Assembly: GCA_020161355.1 (NCBI GenBank)
Contig: JAIUOF010000001.1
Location: 1,116,001-1,180,000, forward strand
DNA from: Bacteroidota bacterium
GTDB taxonomy: Bacteria; Bacteroidota; Bacteroidia; Cytophagales; Spirosomataceae
Direction: 5' to 3'
DNA length: 64,000 bases
Each line of letters opens with the position of its first letter. The first letter of the stretch is position 1. The notes below the pieces were generated by a model. That model was not told where the DNA came from. It searched no databases and worked only from the letters and a program-made list of their open reading frames with translations. The translations under genes were made by a program, and so were the position numbers. Below, piece after piece: positions 18,045-28,433 of the stretch.

Positions 18045-18173
18045 GGATTGATTTATAAAGACGGGTGGAGAGAATAGGCTCATTGAAACCCGGGCAACCT
18101 GCCGATAAGCTTCGGGCTGGTGCCAAAACCTACCTGAAAGGCCTAATTGCCCTCAGGACTAATAAACCAATCC
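18045..18173 (+). promoter_or_regulatory. SAM-I (S-box) riboswitch aptamer
   Basis: The conserved S-box core is present: GGGTGGAGAGAATAGGCTC (18063-18081), then TTGAAACCCGGGCAACC, then GGTGCCAAAACC. P1 is formed by GGATTG-ATTTAT (18045-18056) and ATAAAC-CAATCC (18162-18173), eleven of twelve pairs. P4 is CCTGA...TCAGG (18133-18137 / 18152-18156) with an inner GGC/GCC. S-adenosylmethionine binding in this family usually favours terminator formation and so represses sulfur-amino-acid genes. The downstream gene metY fits exactly. An open frame across this RNA (18065-18253) is not a gene. Confidence 0.9.
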
Positions 18174-18228
18174 GGCAAAATTTCAAAAAAGCTGATGGTT
18201 TAGGCTTGTTCCGAAAATCGGGATGGGA

Positions 18229-18270
18229 TTTCATAAGACAAATTGCCTTATGAAGATTTTTTTTATTTTT
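18229..18270 (+). terminator. Riboswitch expression-platform terminator
   Basis: TTTCATAAG (18229-18237) pairs with CTTATGAAG (18247-18255) over a 9-base loop and is followed by TTTTTTTTATTTTTT. It lies between the SAM-I aptamer and the metY ATG (18286), so it is the likely SAM-controlled transcription stop. Confidence 0.8.
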
Positions 18271-18273
18271 TAA

Positions 18274-19575
<1,302 letters not shown>

Positions 19576-19589
19576 ATCTAAAATTTCTT

Positions 19590-19628
19590 ACACCCTGATT
19601 TTTTTTAAAAATCGGGGTGTTTTTTTTG
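19590..19628 (+). terminator. Rho-independent terminator of metY
   Basis: ACACCCTGATTTTT pairs with AAAATCGGGGTGT (19590-19620, one G-U type mismatch position) and runs into eight or more T residues. It is a strong intrinsic terminator 15 bases after the metY stop. Confidence 0.85.
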
Positions 19629-19689
19629 TATTAATTACGCAACCTTTCCATTCATAATATTTCCTTAGAATAATTCCTTCATTTTGGAT

Positions 19690-19697
19690 TACATTTG
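19690..19697 (+). promoter_or_regulatory. Candidate -7 box TACATTTG for the M28 peptidase gene
   Basis: TACATTTG fits TAnnTTTG and lies only 16 bases before the ATG at 19714, implying a very short leader. No clear TTG at -33. Confidence 0.35.
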
Positions 19698-19713
19698 AGA
19701 AAAAACTAAAAAT

Positions 19714-21207
19714 ATGCGTAGCCTTTTCAAACTCCTTCTTTTGCTTTTGACATCGGGATTCGGTCATCTCATGGCTCAAAAATTAAATAAAATGCCTGAA
19801 AACAATATTTCTGTAAAGGAAGTAGAGGCTCATTTAAGATTTTTGGCATCTAACGAAATGCAGGGCCGTAGAACAGGAGAAATTACTGAAAATATTGCTG
19901 CGAGGTATATTGCTGAGCAGTTTAGACTGAATGGTATAAAACCTATAGGCGAAAATGGAGACTTTTTGCAAACTGTTCCTTTAGAAGTCACCAAACCATC
20001 CAAATCGGGTGTAATTACAGCCGGTGAGGACAAATTGGAATGGGGCAAAGATTTCATTACTTTGAGTGGAAAAAACCTAAAATTAGAAAATGCTGAAGTA
20101 GTGTACGTTGGATATGGATGGATTGATGAAAATCACAATGATTACAAAAATGTTGATGTAAAAGGAAAAATTGTGCTTTGTCAATTTGGAATTCCTGAAA
20201 ACAACCAGCCGTTTCAGAACATTACCGGCTCTGCTAAGAAAATAAAATTTGCAGCCGAGAATGGTGCCCTGGCTTTGATTCAGATTTACAATCTAAATTT
20301 CCCTTTTGCAAATATTACCCGAAACTATGGCAATGAAAGACTAAGTGCGAAACCCGATTTTAATGCGGAAATTCCCCATATTTGGGTAAATAGCAATTAT
20401 TCAAAATGGATTTCTGACAAACCTTTGAAAAATATCAGTCTGGACGTAACGGAAGTTTCTAAAAAAAATGTCAATGCTTATAATGTAGTCGGAGTAATAG
20501 AGGGGACCGATCCGAATTTGAAAAACGAGTACATCGTGCTTTCGGCTCATTTTGATCATATTGGAATGGGAAAAAAATATGGAAAGATAACAGAAAGCGA
20601 TTCGGTTTTTAACGGAACCCGCGATAATGCAACCGGAACTACAGCCCTACTAATGGCAGCAAAAGCACTTTCGCAACAAAAAACCAAAAGATCTATTTTA
20701 CTTTTAGGATACACCGGTGAGGAATTAGGCATGCTTGGAAGCAGGTATTACGCTGAGCATCCGTTGTTACCATTAAAGCAATGCGTCTTTAATCTCAACA
20801 GTGATGGTGCAGGTTATAATGACTCTACCAAGGTGACTATCATCGGATTACATCGAACAACCGCTGAAAATGAAATTATCGATGGAAGCAAAGTCCTGGG
20901 TCTTGTGGCAATTGATGATCCGGTACCAGAGCAAAATCTTTTTGACCGCTCGGATAATGTGAGTTTGGCAGCAAAAGGCATACCTGCACCAAATTATTCT
21001 CCTGGCTTAACTGCTTTTGATGCTGAAATCGGCAAATTTTATCATCAGGCAGCTGATAACCCCGAAAATGTAAGCATGAGTTATATTTCACGTTTTTGCA
21101 AAGCATTCATTTATTCAGCAAGGTTAATTGCCAATAAGGCTGAAACGCCGATTTGGAAAGCCGGAGATAAATATGAGGCCGCCTCGAAGAAACTTTACGG
21201 GCAATAA
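19714..21207 (+). CDS. Secreted M28-family zinc peptidase with PA domain insert
   Basis: The 497-residue protein has a signal peptide (residues about 1-21, LLLLLLTSGFGHLMAQ). A PA-type insert lies at about 85-235. The M28 metal ligands follow: SAHFDHIGMG near 277 gives the first His and Asp, GTRDNATGTTALLMAA near 305 the bridging Asp, GYTGEELGMLGSRYYAEH near 336 the catalytic and metal Glu, and NSDGAGYND near 366 another Asp. The final His is probably KFYHQAADNPENVS near 450. It is likely an exported aminopeptidase. It converges on the next gene with a shared terminator. Confidence 0.92.
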   Translation: MRSLFKLLLLLLTSGFGHLMAQKLNKMPENNISVKEVEAHLRFLASNEMQGRRTGEITENIAARYIAEQFRLNGIKPIGENGDFLQTVPLEVTKPSKSGVITAGEDKLEWGKDFITLSGKNLKLENAEVVYVGYGWIDENHNDYKNVDVKGKIVLCQFGIPENNQPFQNITGSAKKIKFAAENGALALIQIYNLNFPFANITRNYGNERLSAKPDFNAEIPHIWVNSNYSKWISDKPLKNISLDVTEVSKKNVNAYNVVGVIEGTDPNLKNEYIVLSAHFDHIGMGKKYGKITESDSVFNGTRDNATGTTALLMAAKALSQQKTKRSILLLGYTGEELGMLGSRYYAEHPLLPLKQCVFNLNSDGAGYNDSTKVTIIGLHRTTAENEIIDGSKVLGLVAIDDPVPEQNLFDRSDNVSLAAKGIPAPNYSPGLTAFDAEIGKFYHQAADNPENVSMSYISRFCKAFIYSARLIANKAETPIWKAGDKYEAASKKLYGQ

Positions 21208-21248
21208 ACCCAAAGTTTATCAAAAAAAGTGTTGAAAATTTTGAACAA

Positions 21249-21285
21249 AAAAAGAGACGAAACCCAAAAGGAATCGTCTCTTTTT
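21249..21285. terminator. Bidirectional terminator between convergent genes
   Basis: AGAGACGA (21253-21260) pairs perfectly with TCGTCTCT (21274-21281). It is preceded by A residues and followed by T residues, so it can end transcription in both directions, serving the M28 gene (+) and the small membrane protein gene (-). Confidence 0.85.
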
Positions 21286-21305
21286 ATTTGATCTTTTTAC
21301 GAGTA

Positions 21306-21746
21306 TTACTTCACCACTGATGAGTCAACAGGTGCAACTGCCTGTATTTCCTGAACTGGAGGAATTACAGTTTGAACAGGCTGTGGCTTAGGAAGAAAGG
21401 TTACATCAGTTATAAAATACTTAGTATCACCATTCCAGGGAAATTTAAGAAATTTTTCCTGGTAATGAAGTGTAATTCTTTCTCCTGTAGATAATGCCAT
21501 TTTAAGCTTTTCAACCACAGAATCTTCCTTGGCCGAAAAATCCCAGTAACGAGGTGTTAGAGTGCCGGTTTCTCCCGAGTACCCACCCTCGTTGAGCACG
21601 CCTTCGTTGGTTTTAAAAATATATCCACGCTCACTCAATTTTGAGATTGTACCGGCTCTTTCACCGGATGAAAAATAGCCCGTGCTGATATACCAGCCAA
21701 TAAATCCGAGCAACAATAAAATCAAAATAAGGATCAGTTTTCTCAC
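21306..21746 (-). CDS. Membrane-anchored protein of unknown function
   Basis: About 146 residues from a GTG start at 21746; the frame extends to a TTG at 21785, but RKLILILILLLLGFIGWY directly after the GTG looks like the true N-terminal anchor. The exposed part (SERGYIFKTNEGVLNEGG, then WDFSAKEDSVVEKLKMAL, GERITLHYQEKF, and a Pro/Val-rich tail) resembles a small beta-rich domain often seen in Bacteroidota proteins of unknown role. I do not recognise a characterised family. No ATG is available in frame. Confidence 0.65.
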   Translation of the reverse strand: MRKLILILILLLLGFIGWYISTGYFSSGERAGTISKLSERGYIFKTNEGVLNEGGYSGETGTLTPRYWDFSAKEDSVVEKLKMALSTGERITLHYQEKFLKFPWNGDTKYFITDVTFLPKPQPVQTVIPPVQEIQAVAPVDSSVVK

Positions 21747-21948
21747 TGTAAATGAAGTTTTGGTTAATGAATACAAATGAAACAAAAAATTAACAATCAG
21801 CCAATTTTTCAGATTTAAATATGATGTTTTGACAATAAAACATCCTCACAGTCACTTGTCAATAAAAATTGATATAATTTACTGAATTGTATTTTACAAT
21901 TTTTGTTTAGTGTTTAAAAAGTGATAATTCTCACAGATTTTTGTTAAT

Positions 21949-21960
21949 ATTCGATCGAAT
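21949..21960. promoter_or_regulatory. Perfect 12-bp palindrome upstream of a rhodanese gene
   Basis: ATTCGATCGAAT is a perfect palindrome 26 bases before the ATG at 21987. It could be an operator, though it may be chance in an AT-rich spacer. Confidence 0.3.
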
Positions 21961-21986
21961 TTTGTAAACAAAAAAATCAATATTAT

Positions 21987-22289
21987 ATGGGATTCTTTAG
22001 CAGTTTATTTGGTGGTGGTCCAAAAGTAGATGTAAAAGGCATTATTGAAAATGGTGCGGTTATCGTTGACGTCCGTACACCAGGCGAATTTGCCGGTGGA
22101 CACGTAAAAGGTTCGGTAAATATTCCGCTGGACAAAATCCAGAACAATATCACAAAAATTAAAAACTATCGCAAGCCTGTTGTGGTTTGTTGTGCATCAG
22201 GAATGAGAAGTAGCAACGCCAAGCGTATTTTGATGGGTGCAGGTGTGGAAGAGGTTTATGATGGCGGAAGCTGGCTTAATCTAAATTAA
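21987..22289 (+). CDS. Small rhodanese-like sulfurtransferase
   Basis: A 100-residue single domain. The N-terminus MGFFSSLFGGGP is typical of short Bacteroidota rhodanese proteins. VIVDVRTPGEFAGGHVKGSV is the fold signature (about residues 26-45) and CCASGMRSSNAK near 71 is the active-site loop, with two adjacent Cys. Role in sulfur transfer or thiol repair is unspecified. It stands alone, ended by a strong hairpin. Confidence 0.88.
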   Translation: MGFFSSLFGGGPKVDVKGIIENGAVIVDVRTPGEFAGGHVKGSVNIPLDKIQNNITKIKNYRKPVVVCCASGMRSSNAKRILMGAGVEEVYDGGSWLNLN

Positions 22290-22297
22290 AAAAAAAG

Positions 22298-22337
22298 AGG
22301 AGTCGTTTTAAAAATGATATTTAAGCGACTCCTTTTA
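22298..22337 (+). terminator. Terminator after the rhodanese gene
   Basis: AGGAGTCG (22298-22305) pairs with CGACTCCT (22326-22333) and is followed by TTTAG; A-rich sequence precedes it. The loop is long and partly self-complementary. Confidence 0.7.
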
Positions 22338-22455
22338 GATTAAAACTATGTTTTGATTTTACTTTGATGAAGTGTAAAATTTAAACAAATATAGCAGTTC
22401 AAATCTGCGAATCAAATATTTTTTGCGAAATTTCGCTAAATAAATATAGAAACCC

Positions 22456-23076
22456 TCAGAAACCGTATTTTCTCCATATTTCTGGTTCTGATATTTCAAA
22501 AACCACCCTTTCTTTAGTAACCGGGTGTACAAAATCCAATTTAAAGCATTGTAAAAAAATGCTTCCATCGGGACTGCTTCTTTTGTAACCATATTTCAAA
22601 TCACCTAAAATCGGGCAACCGATATTTCCCAGCTGGCAGCGAATCTGATGAAACCTCCCGGTAAACAATTCTATCTCCAGAAGATGATATTTCTCTGAAC
22701 TTTTTAGCAGTTTATATTGAAGTCTTGAAAATTTGGCTTTTGTATTACCTTGAACAGAAATGTAGGATTTATCTTTCGCTTTAACTAAATAATTCTCCAA
22801 AATACAGCTTTCCGGGGATGGCATTTTTGCCACAACTGCTTTATAATATTTCTTGATACTCCCGTCCATAATTTGCTCATTGATAACTACTTGTGAGTTT
22901 TTATTTTTAGCAAAAAGCACCAAACCACTCACCCGTTTATCTATTCTATTTAATTCAATAACTTCCCTTTCCTGACTTAGAATTTCAAATAGGGAAATCC
23001 CCCCTGGTTCAGGATGTGTGGATATCCCGGAAGGTTTATTGGCAACTAAAATATTTTGATCTTCAAAAACTATCAC
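22456..23076 (-). CDS. RluA-family RNA pseudouridine synthase
   Basis: About 206 residues from a GTG start at 23076. The family normally opens with a short strand then VxYEDxxLLVxNKP, and here the GTG directly precedes IVFEDQNILVANKPSG; the longer frame begins at TTG 23112. The catalytic Asp lies in NRIDKRVSGLVLFAKN near residue 44 (RIDKRVSG instead of the usual RLDKxTSG). RFHQIRCQLGNIGCPILGD near residue 142 is the conserved C-terminal segment. It has no S4 domain, like TruC/RluA-type small members. The RNA target is not predictable. Confidence 0.88.
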   Translation of the reverse strand: MIVFEDQNILVANKPSGISTHPEPGGISLFEILSQEREVIELNRIDKRVSGLVLFAKNKNSQVVINEQIMDGSIKKYYKAVVAKMPSPESCILENYLVKAKDKSYISVQGNTKAKFSRLQYKLLKSSEKYHLLEIELFTGRFHQIRCQLGNIGCPILGDLKYGYKRSSPDGSIFLQCFKLDFVHPVTKERVVFEISEPEIWRKYGF

Positions 23077-23262
23077 GATTTTGTAGGTTCGTAGTTTTGC
23101 AAAATTAACCAATTCAATTGGCAGGTTTGTTATTGCAAATCTTTTCAGGAAATAATATTAAAAATTCCCACTTAAATCTAATTAATTTTAATCCTTTGCA
23201 GGAGTTTCATTTTTTTTCTGATAAGCCCTAATATATTTTTTCAGGTCTAAACCTAAAAACCT

Positions 23263-23270
23263 AACTTTGT
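23263..23270 (+). promoter_or_regulatory. Candidate -7 box TAACTTTG for purL
   Basis: TAACTTTG fits TAnnTTTG and lies 31 bases before the purL ATG. Motif-only evidence. Confidence 0.4.
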
Positions 23271-23301
23271 AAAGCAATTTCAAACTGATAATTCCTAAAA
23301 A

Positions 23302-26300
23302 ATGATTCATTTCTTCGGGCACTCCCAAAAGACTGTTTATGCTGTACAGACCCAGAAAAATATTTCTGATAATGACATTAAAAAACTACTTTGGCTGTTT
23401 GACACTTCAGAAGGGCATAAATTCAATAAAATCAACGAAGAAAATGCCATTTTAAGCGGAAATTTTGTTGGTCCAAGAGGTACAATGGTCACTCCATGGA
23501 GCACCAATGCCGTTGAAATCACCCAGAATATGGCCATCGAAGGAATACTCAGAATCGAGGAATATACCGAAACTGATGGTGGGTCGACAGAATTTGACCC
23601 AATGCTTTCTCAAAAGTATTCAGAATTGAATCAGGAAATTTTCACAATTCATAAAAAGCCGGAACCTATACTTGAAATTGAAGATATTTCGGCTTACAAT
23701 CAACAGGAAGGCCTTTCGCTTAGCACTGAAGAAGTAGAATATCTTGAAAAATTATCAGAAAAAATTGGCAGAAAACTGACTGATTCTGAAGTATTTGGAT
23801 TTTCTCAGGTAAATTCAGAGCACTGTCGCCACAAAATATTCAATGGCACTTTTGTAATTGATGGCGTTGCAAAACCTTCTTCTTTATTTAAACTTATCAA
23901 GAAAACTTCTGAGCAAAACCCAAATGACATTGTTTCTGCCTACAAAGACAATGTGGCTTTTCTGAAAGGCCCTAAAGTGACACAATTTGCTCCAAAAAGT
24001 GCTGAAAAACCGGATTTTTATTCGGAAAAAGAATTTGATTCAGTAATATCGGTAAAAGCCGAAACGCATAATTTTCCTACCACTGTAGAACCTTTTAATG
24101 GTGCAGCAACAGGCTCAGGCGGTGAAATCAGAGACCGTTTGGCGGGCGGACAAGGCTCCCTTCCTTTGGCTGGAACAGCCGTTTACATGACTGCTTACTC
24201 CAGACTGGAAAATAATCGTCCATGGGAAAATGGCATGGAGGCCAGGAAATGGCTTTACCAGACCCCGATGGACATTCTGATAAAAGCCTCTAACGGTGCC
24301 TCTGACTTCGGAAATAAATTTGGACAGCCGCTTATTTCCGGCTCGCTCTATACTTTTGAGCACGAAGAAAATGCCAGAAAACTTGCATTTGACAAAGTGA
24401 TTATGTTGGCCGGTGGGATTGGTTACGGCAAAGAAAGCCAGGCCAAAAAACAGACGCCAAAAGTAGGTGACAAAGTAGTAGTACTTGGGGGCGACAACTA
24501 CCGTATCGGAATGGGAGGTGCTGCAGTTTCGTCGGCTGATACCGGTGAATTTGGCTCGGGCATAGAACTGAATGCAGTGCAAAGGTCAAACCCAGAAATG
24601 CAAAAACGTGCCGCCAATGCCATCAGAGGAATGGTAGAAAGTGACCACAACCCTATCATATCGATTCATGACCATGGTGCCGGTGGGCATTTGAACTGCT
24701 TGTCGGAGCTTGTCGAAGAAACCGGAGGATTAATTGACCTTGATAAATTGCCTGTTGGTGATCCTACCCTATCGCCAAAAGAAATCATCGGCAATGAGTC
24801 ACAGGAAAGAATGGGTTTGGTGATTGGAGAAAATGATATTGCTATTTTGAAGCAAATCGCCGACCGCGAAAGGTCACCCATGTACACCGTGGGAGATATC
24901 ACCGGAAATCATAGATTCACTTTTGAGTCTAAAACTACCGGAATAAAACCCATGGATTTTGCGGTAGCGGATATGTTTGGCAGCTCTCCAAAATTTATTA
25001 TGGAGGACAAAACACAACCCATCACCTATTCTGAGCCAAAATATTCGGCTGATGATATTGAAAAATATCTGAATCAGGTTTTGCAGCTTGAAGCTGTGGC
25101 TTGCAAAGACTGGCTTACCAACAAAGTGGATCGTTGCGTGGGTGGACGTGTAGCCAAGCAGCAATGTGCAGGGGAATTACAATTGCCGCTGAACAACGTG
25201 GGCGTAATGGCTTTGGATTACAAAAGTAGCCACGGTATCGCTACCAGTATCGGGCATTCCACTGGTACTGCAATTATTGACCCTGCTGTAGGCTCAAGAA
25301 ATGCGATTGCCGAATCACTGAGTAATATCGTTTTTGCTCCTCTGGAAAACAAACTCAAGTCGGTTTCTCTTTCAGCCAACTGGATGTGGGCCTGTAAAAA
25401 TCCGGGTGAAGACGCCCGCCTTTATGCAGCGGTAGAAGCCTGTTCTGAATTTGCGATTGCTTTGGGAATCAATATTCCTACCGGAAAGGACTCTCTTTCA
25501 ATGAAACAAAAGTACCCTAATGATGAAGTGATTGCCCCGGGAACTGTGATTATCTCTGCTGCAGGACATTGTGATAACATCAATAAAGTCGTAGAGCCTG
25601 TTTTGAAAGCCAATGGAGGGGATATTTATTATCTGAACTTATCCAAAGATGACTTTAAATTGGGCGGGAGCTCTTTTGCCCAGATTCTTAACAAAGTGGG
25701 TCAGTCGGCTCCTGACATCAAAGATGCAAATTACTTTGCCAAGGCTTTCAATTTGTTTCAGGATTTAATCAAAAATGGAGAAATCGCGGCTGGTCATGAT
25801 ATCGGAAGTGGTGGATTAATCACAACGCTTCTTGAAATGAGCTTTTCGAATGCTGATTTGGGAGCAAAATATGATTTGAGTGGTATTGAGGAAAAAGATT
25901 TGGTTAAAATTCTTTTCTCAGAAAATATTGGCTTGGTATTTCAGGCCAATGAAAGTGCTGCCAATACTCTAAAGGAGAATGGTGTTGAGATAATAAAAAT
26001 TGGTTCACCGGAGAAAGGTAAAACAATTGAAATCTTAAAAGATGAGCTGAAATTAAGTTTTGATTATCATCAGTTAAGAGATACTTGGTTTAAGACTTCT
26101 TATCTTTTGGATAAAAAACAAGCCAAAAATGGTCAGGCAGATGCACGATACCAGAATTACAAAAATCAACCTTTGAAATATACTTTTCCTCAGCATTTTA
26201 CTGGTAATAAACCTGAAGTCAAAGGAAATCTAAAACCCAAAGCTGCTATCATCAGAGAAAAAGGTAGTAACTCAGAACGAGAGATGGCCAATGCCCTATA

Positions 26301-26988
26301 TCTGGCAGGCTTTGATGTGAAAGATGTACACATGACCGATCTTATCAGCGGAAGAGAAACCCTGGAAGACATACAGTTTATAGGAGCCGTGGGCGGATTT
26401 TCCAATTCAGACGTTCTGGGCTCAGCCAAAGGTTGGGCAGGGGCCTTTTTATACAATGAAAAAGCAAATACTGCCTTGAAAAACTTCTTTAAAAGAGAAG
26501 ACACGCTTTCTATTGGTATTTGCAATGGTTGCCAGCTCTGGATGGAGTTGGAGCTAATTAATCCTGAACATGAAATTCATGGAAAAATGCTTCATAATGA
26601 ATCTCATAAACATGAAAGTATTTTCACTTCAGTTACCGTTCAGCCCAACAATTCGGTGATGCTTTCTACCCTTGCAGGTAGTACCCTTGGGGTATGGGTA
26701 TCGCATGGTGAAGGAAAATTCAATTTACCCTATTCAGAAGATAAATACAATATCGTTGGAAAATACGGCTATGCAGAATATCCGGCCAACCCCAATGGTT
26801 CTGACTACAATACAGCCATGATGTGCGATACCACCGGCCGTCATCTGGTAACCATGCCGCATATCGAGCGTTCCACTTTCCAATGGAACTGGGCTTACTA
26901 CCCTGAAGGCAGAAACGACGAGGTTACTCCATGGCTTGAAGCTTTCGTAAACGCTAAAAATTGGATTGATTCCAAAGATAAGAAATAA
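23302..26988 (+). CDS. purL: Phosphoribosylformylglycinamidine synthase, single-chain
   Basis: Fourth step of purine synthesis: FGAR + Gln + ATP to FGAM. At 1228 residues it is the large single-chain form (PurS-like N-terminus, linker, two AIRS-type halves, glutaminase), as in Gammaproteobacteria. Landmarks: FSQVNSEHCRHKIF near 170, VKAETHNFPTTVEPFNGAATG near 250, the second synthase half from about 600, and the class I glutaminase with nucleophile Cys in GICNGCQLWMEL near 1073 and the His/Glu pair in WVSHGEGKF near 1135. The C-terminus PHIERSTFQWNWAYYPEG is typical. It has a monocistronic appearance and converges on the RlpA gene with 15 bases between. Confidence 0.96.
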   Translation: MIHFFGHSQKTVYAVQTQKNISDNDIKKLLWLFDTSEGHKFNKINEENAILSGNFVGPRGTMVTPWSTNAVEITQNMAIEGILRIEEYTETDGGSTEFDPMLSQKYSELNQEIFTIHKKPEPILEIEDISAYNQQEGLSLSTEEVEYLEKLSEKIGRKLTDSEVFGFSQVNSEHCRHKIFNGTFVIDGVAKPSSLFKLIKKTSEQNPNDIVSAYKDNVAFLKGPKVTQFAPKSAEKPDFYSEKEFDSVISVKAETHNFPTTVEPFNGAATGSGGEIRDRLAGGQGSLPLAGTAVYMTAYSRLENNRPWENGMEARKWLYQTPMDILIKASNGASDFGNKFGQPLISGSLYTFEHEENARKLAFDKVIMLAGGIGYGKESQAKKQTPKVGDKVVVLGGDNYRIGMGGAAVSSADTGEFGSGIELNAVQRSNPEMQKRAANAIRGMVESDHNPIISIHDHGAGGHLNCLSELVEETGGLIDLDKLPVGDPTLSPKEIIGNESQERMGLVIGENDIAILKQIADRERSPMYTVGDITGNHRFTFESKTTGIKPMDFAVADMFGSSPKFIMEDKTQPITYSEPKYSADDIEKYLNQVLQLEAVACKDWLTNKVDRCVGGRVAKQQCAGELQLPLNNVGVMALDYKSSHGIATSIGHSTGTAIIDPAVGSRNAIAESLSNIVFAPLENKLKSVSLSANWMWACKNPGEDARLYAAVEACSEFAIALGINIPTGKDSLSMKQKYPNDEVIAPGTVIISAAGHCDNINKVVEPVLKANGGDIYYLNLSKDDFKLGGSSFAQILNKVGQSAPDIKDANYFAKAFNLFQDLIKNGEIAAGHDIGSGGLITTLLEMSFSNADLGAKYDLSGIEEKDLVKILFSENIGLVFQANESAANTLKENGVEIIKIGSPEKGKTIEILKDELKLSFDYHQLRDTWFKTSYLLDKKQAKNGQADARYQNYKNQPLKYTFPQHFTGNKPEVKGNLKPKAAIIREKGSNSEREMANALYLAGFDVKDVHMTDLISGRETLEDIQFIGAVGGFSNSDVLGSAKGWAGAFLYNEKANTALKNFFKREDTLSIGICNGCQLWMELELINPEHEIHGKMLHNESHKHESIFTSVTVQPNNSVMLSTLAGSTLGVWVSHGEGKFNLPYSEDKYNIVGKYGYAEYPANPNGSDYNTAMMCDTTGRHLVTMPHIERSTFQWNWAYYPEGRNDEVTPWLEAFVNAKNWIDSKDKK

Positions 26989-27003
26989 ATTGGTTTTGGG
27001 ACC

Positions 27004-27510
27004 TTATCTCCTCATTACAAAGTTTTCTCTTTGCTGAGACAGGAAAAGTCTTTTATGGTACTCAGGAGAATCAATCCGAAGGAGAAAAGGCTGATCCTGA
27101 AAAATCTCTCCTGTAAAGATATTGAAGCCATATTTCTTTTTTAAAACTTTGGCTTCAATCCTTCCAACACCATCGCTGACGAGTCCAATATGTCTTGCAG
27201 CTTGATGGGAAAGATCCAAAACGCGGTCACCATGATATGGTCCACGGTCATTCACCTGAACAATAACCTTCCGGCCATTGTCGGGATTAGTAACTTCAAC
27301 CAAAGTTCCAAAAGGAAGTGTTTTGTGAGCACAGGTAAAATATTTATTGCTAAACACCGCCCCGCTGGCTGTGGTTCTACCTCCAAATTTTTTATCGTAA
27401 AAGGAAGCGAGACCTTTGAAAGATTTCCTGTAATCAAGTCCTTGAGAAAAGGACAAATTGCTGATTAGCAGAAACAAGATTAATTTAAATGTTATTTTGC
27501 TTTTTATCAT
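27004..27510 (-). CDS. RlpA-like septal ring lytic transglycosylase family protein
   Basis: 168 residues with a signal peptide (about 1-22, LILFLLISNLSFSQG). The double-psi beta-barrel RlpA domain follows: GLASFYDKKFGGRTTASGA near 33, FTCAHKTLPFGTLVEVTN near 58, and VQVNDRGPYHGDRVLDLSH near 84. The last holds the conserved Asp of DRGP; the His of AHKTLPFG is also present. No SPOR domain follows, unlike E. coli RlpA. Function in peptidoglycan cleavage is family knowledge. Confidence 0.9.
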   Translation of the reverse strand: MIKSKITFKLILFLLISNLSFSQGLDYRKSFKGLASFYDKKFGGRTTASGAVFSNKYFTCAHKTLPFGTLVEVTNPDNGRKVIVQVNDRGPYHGDRVLDLSHQAARHIGLVSDGVGRIEAKVLKKKYGFNIFTGEIFQDQPFLLRIDSPEYHKRLFLSQQRENFVMRR

Positions 27511-27762
27511 ATAAAATTGGTTTAAGTGTGGAAAAGATCATAATCAACTGATTATCAATACCCGTTTTTATTTCGGGTTGCAAAACAAACGCAGACTGGA
27601 AAAATATTTGATACAAATACCATTAAATTTCCCTTAAAAATAAAAATAACAATACGTATTAACGAAAAAGTACAATAAGTTGATCAAAAAAAATGAAATT
27701 TTCTTCAAAATGAAAACAAAAATTTGATTCTTTTGGATTTTGAAATTGCTGAATACTTGAAT
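27511..27762. other. AT-rich spacer, nothing recognised
   Basis: About 250 bases upstream of the rlpA-like gene and downstream of a small secreted protein gene. No coding frame, hairpin or repeat stands out. Confidence 0.5.
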
Positions 27763-28221
27763 TTAATCCGTTAGGGTGTACACCATAGTGGTGGTATGAG
27801 TTTTGGCCGGAATCAATACTGAAATACCTGTGATCTGGTATTGAAACTGGATATTTGTTCGGGAGGTTGAATTTCCGGCATATAACGTAAAAAAAGATTG
27901 TGGACTGCCTGAAAGTTGAATAAAGCTAGTCCCTCCTGTAATTGTACCAGAAGATGCAGTACCATTACTACTTCTACGAGCCCATAAAAATAATCCCGAA
28001 TTCCAATCAGTGTCAATTTTGTGGATGGAAACATAATAAGTAGCATATCTTAACATACCAGAAACTGAAATTGTAGTCTGATTGGTAGCACTGGTTTGAG
28101 TTAATGAATAGTCGGAGCCGGCTTCGGTTAATGTTCCTGCCGCAATACTCGAAGTCCAGGGGGCAGACTGACCGAAAGTAAAGCTACTCAGAAACATTAA
28201 TATTAAAAGGACTCGAATCAT
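27763..28221 (-). CDS. Small secreted protein of unknown function
   Basis: About 152 residues from ATG 28221 (an ATG at 28239 gives six extra residues with no signal-like character). A signal peptide runs over residues 1-17 (MIRVLLILMFLSSFTFG, cut before QSAPW). The mature part is rich in Ser, Thr, Gly and aromatic residues and ends in a beta-strand-like segment (TTTMVYTLTD). It resembles small beta-sandwich surface proteins, but I recognise no family. The sequence has no close relative in the window. Confidence 0.6.
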   Translation of the reverse strand: MIRVLLILMFLSSFTFGQSAPWTSSIAAGTLTEAGSDYSLTQTSATNQTTISVSGMLRYATYYVSIHKIDTDWNSGLFLWARRSSNGTASSGTITGGTSFIQLSGSPQSFFTLYAGNSTSRTNIQFQYQITGISVLIPAKTHTTTMVYTLTD

Positions 28222-28385
28222 TTTATATGGATATTCCAAACCAGGATTAATTTTGATTTATAAGTTTGTCACGTTCTTATATTTTAACATAAATAACAGC
28301 CAAAATCATTCCAATAGTATATTGTTTTTAGAATAGTTTTACACAAAATAAAAATTTTAATATTTTTTCAATATGTCAAAAAAAA

Positions 28386-28408
28386 AGCCGCCAAAATCTT
28401 TGACAGCT
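28386..28408 (-). terminator. Terminator downstream of the small GKW-domain gene
   Basis: Read on the minus strand, AGCTGTCAAA pairs with TTTGGCGGCT (two G-U wobbles) over a short loop and is followed by nine T residues. It ends the transcript containing the ThuA/sugar-dehydrogenase protein and its small paralogue. Confidence 0.8.
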
Positions 28409-28433
28409 CTTCAGTAATTATTTTAATGAGTTT

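Noticed and set aside
18065..18253. Open frame of 62 codons starting near MERIGSLKPGQPADKLRAG
   Set aside because: It covers the SAM-I aptamer and its expression platform. The sequence is constrained as RNA, not as protein.
24115..26525. Several minus-strand frames within purL
   Set aside because: Shadows of purL, with no conserved motifs.
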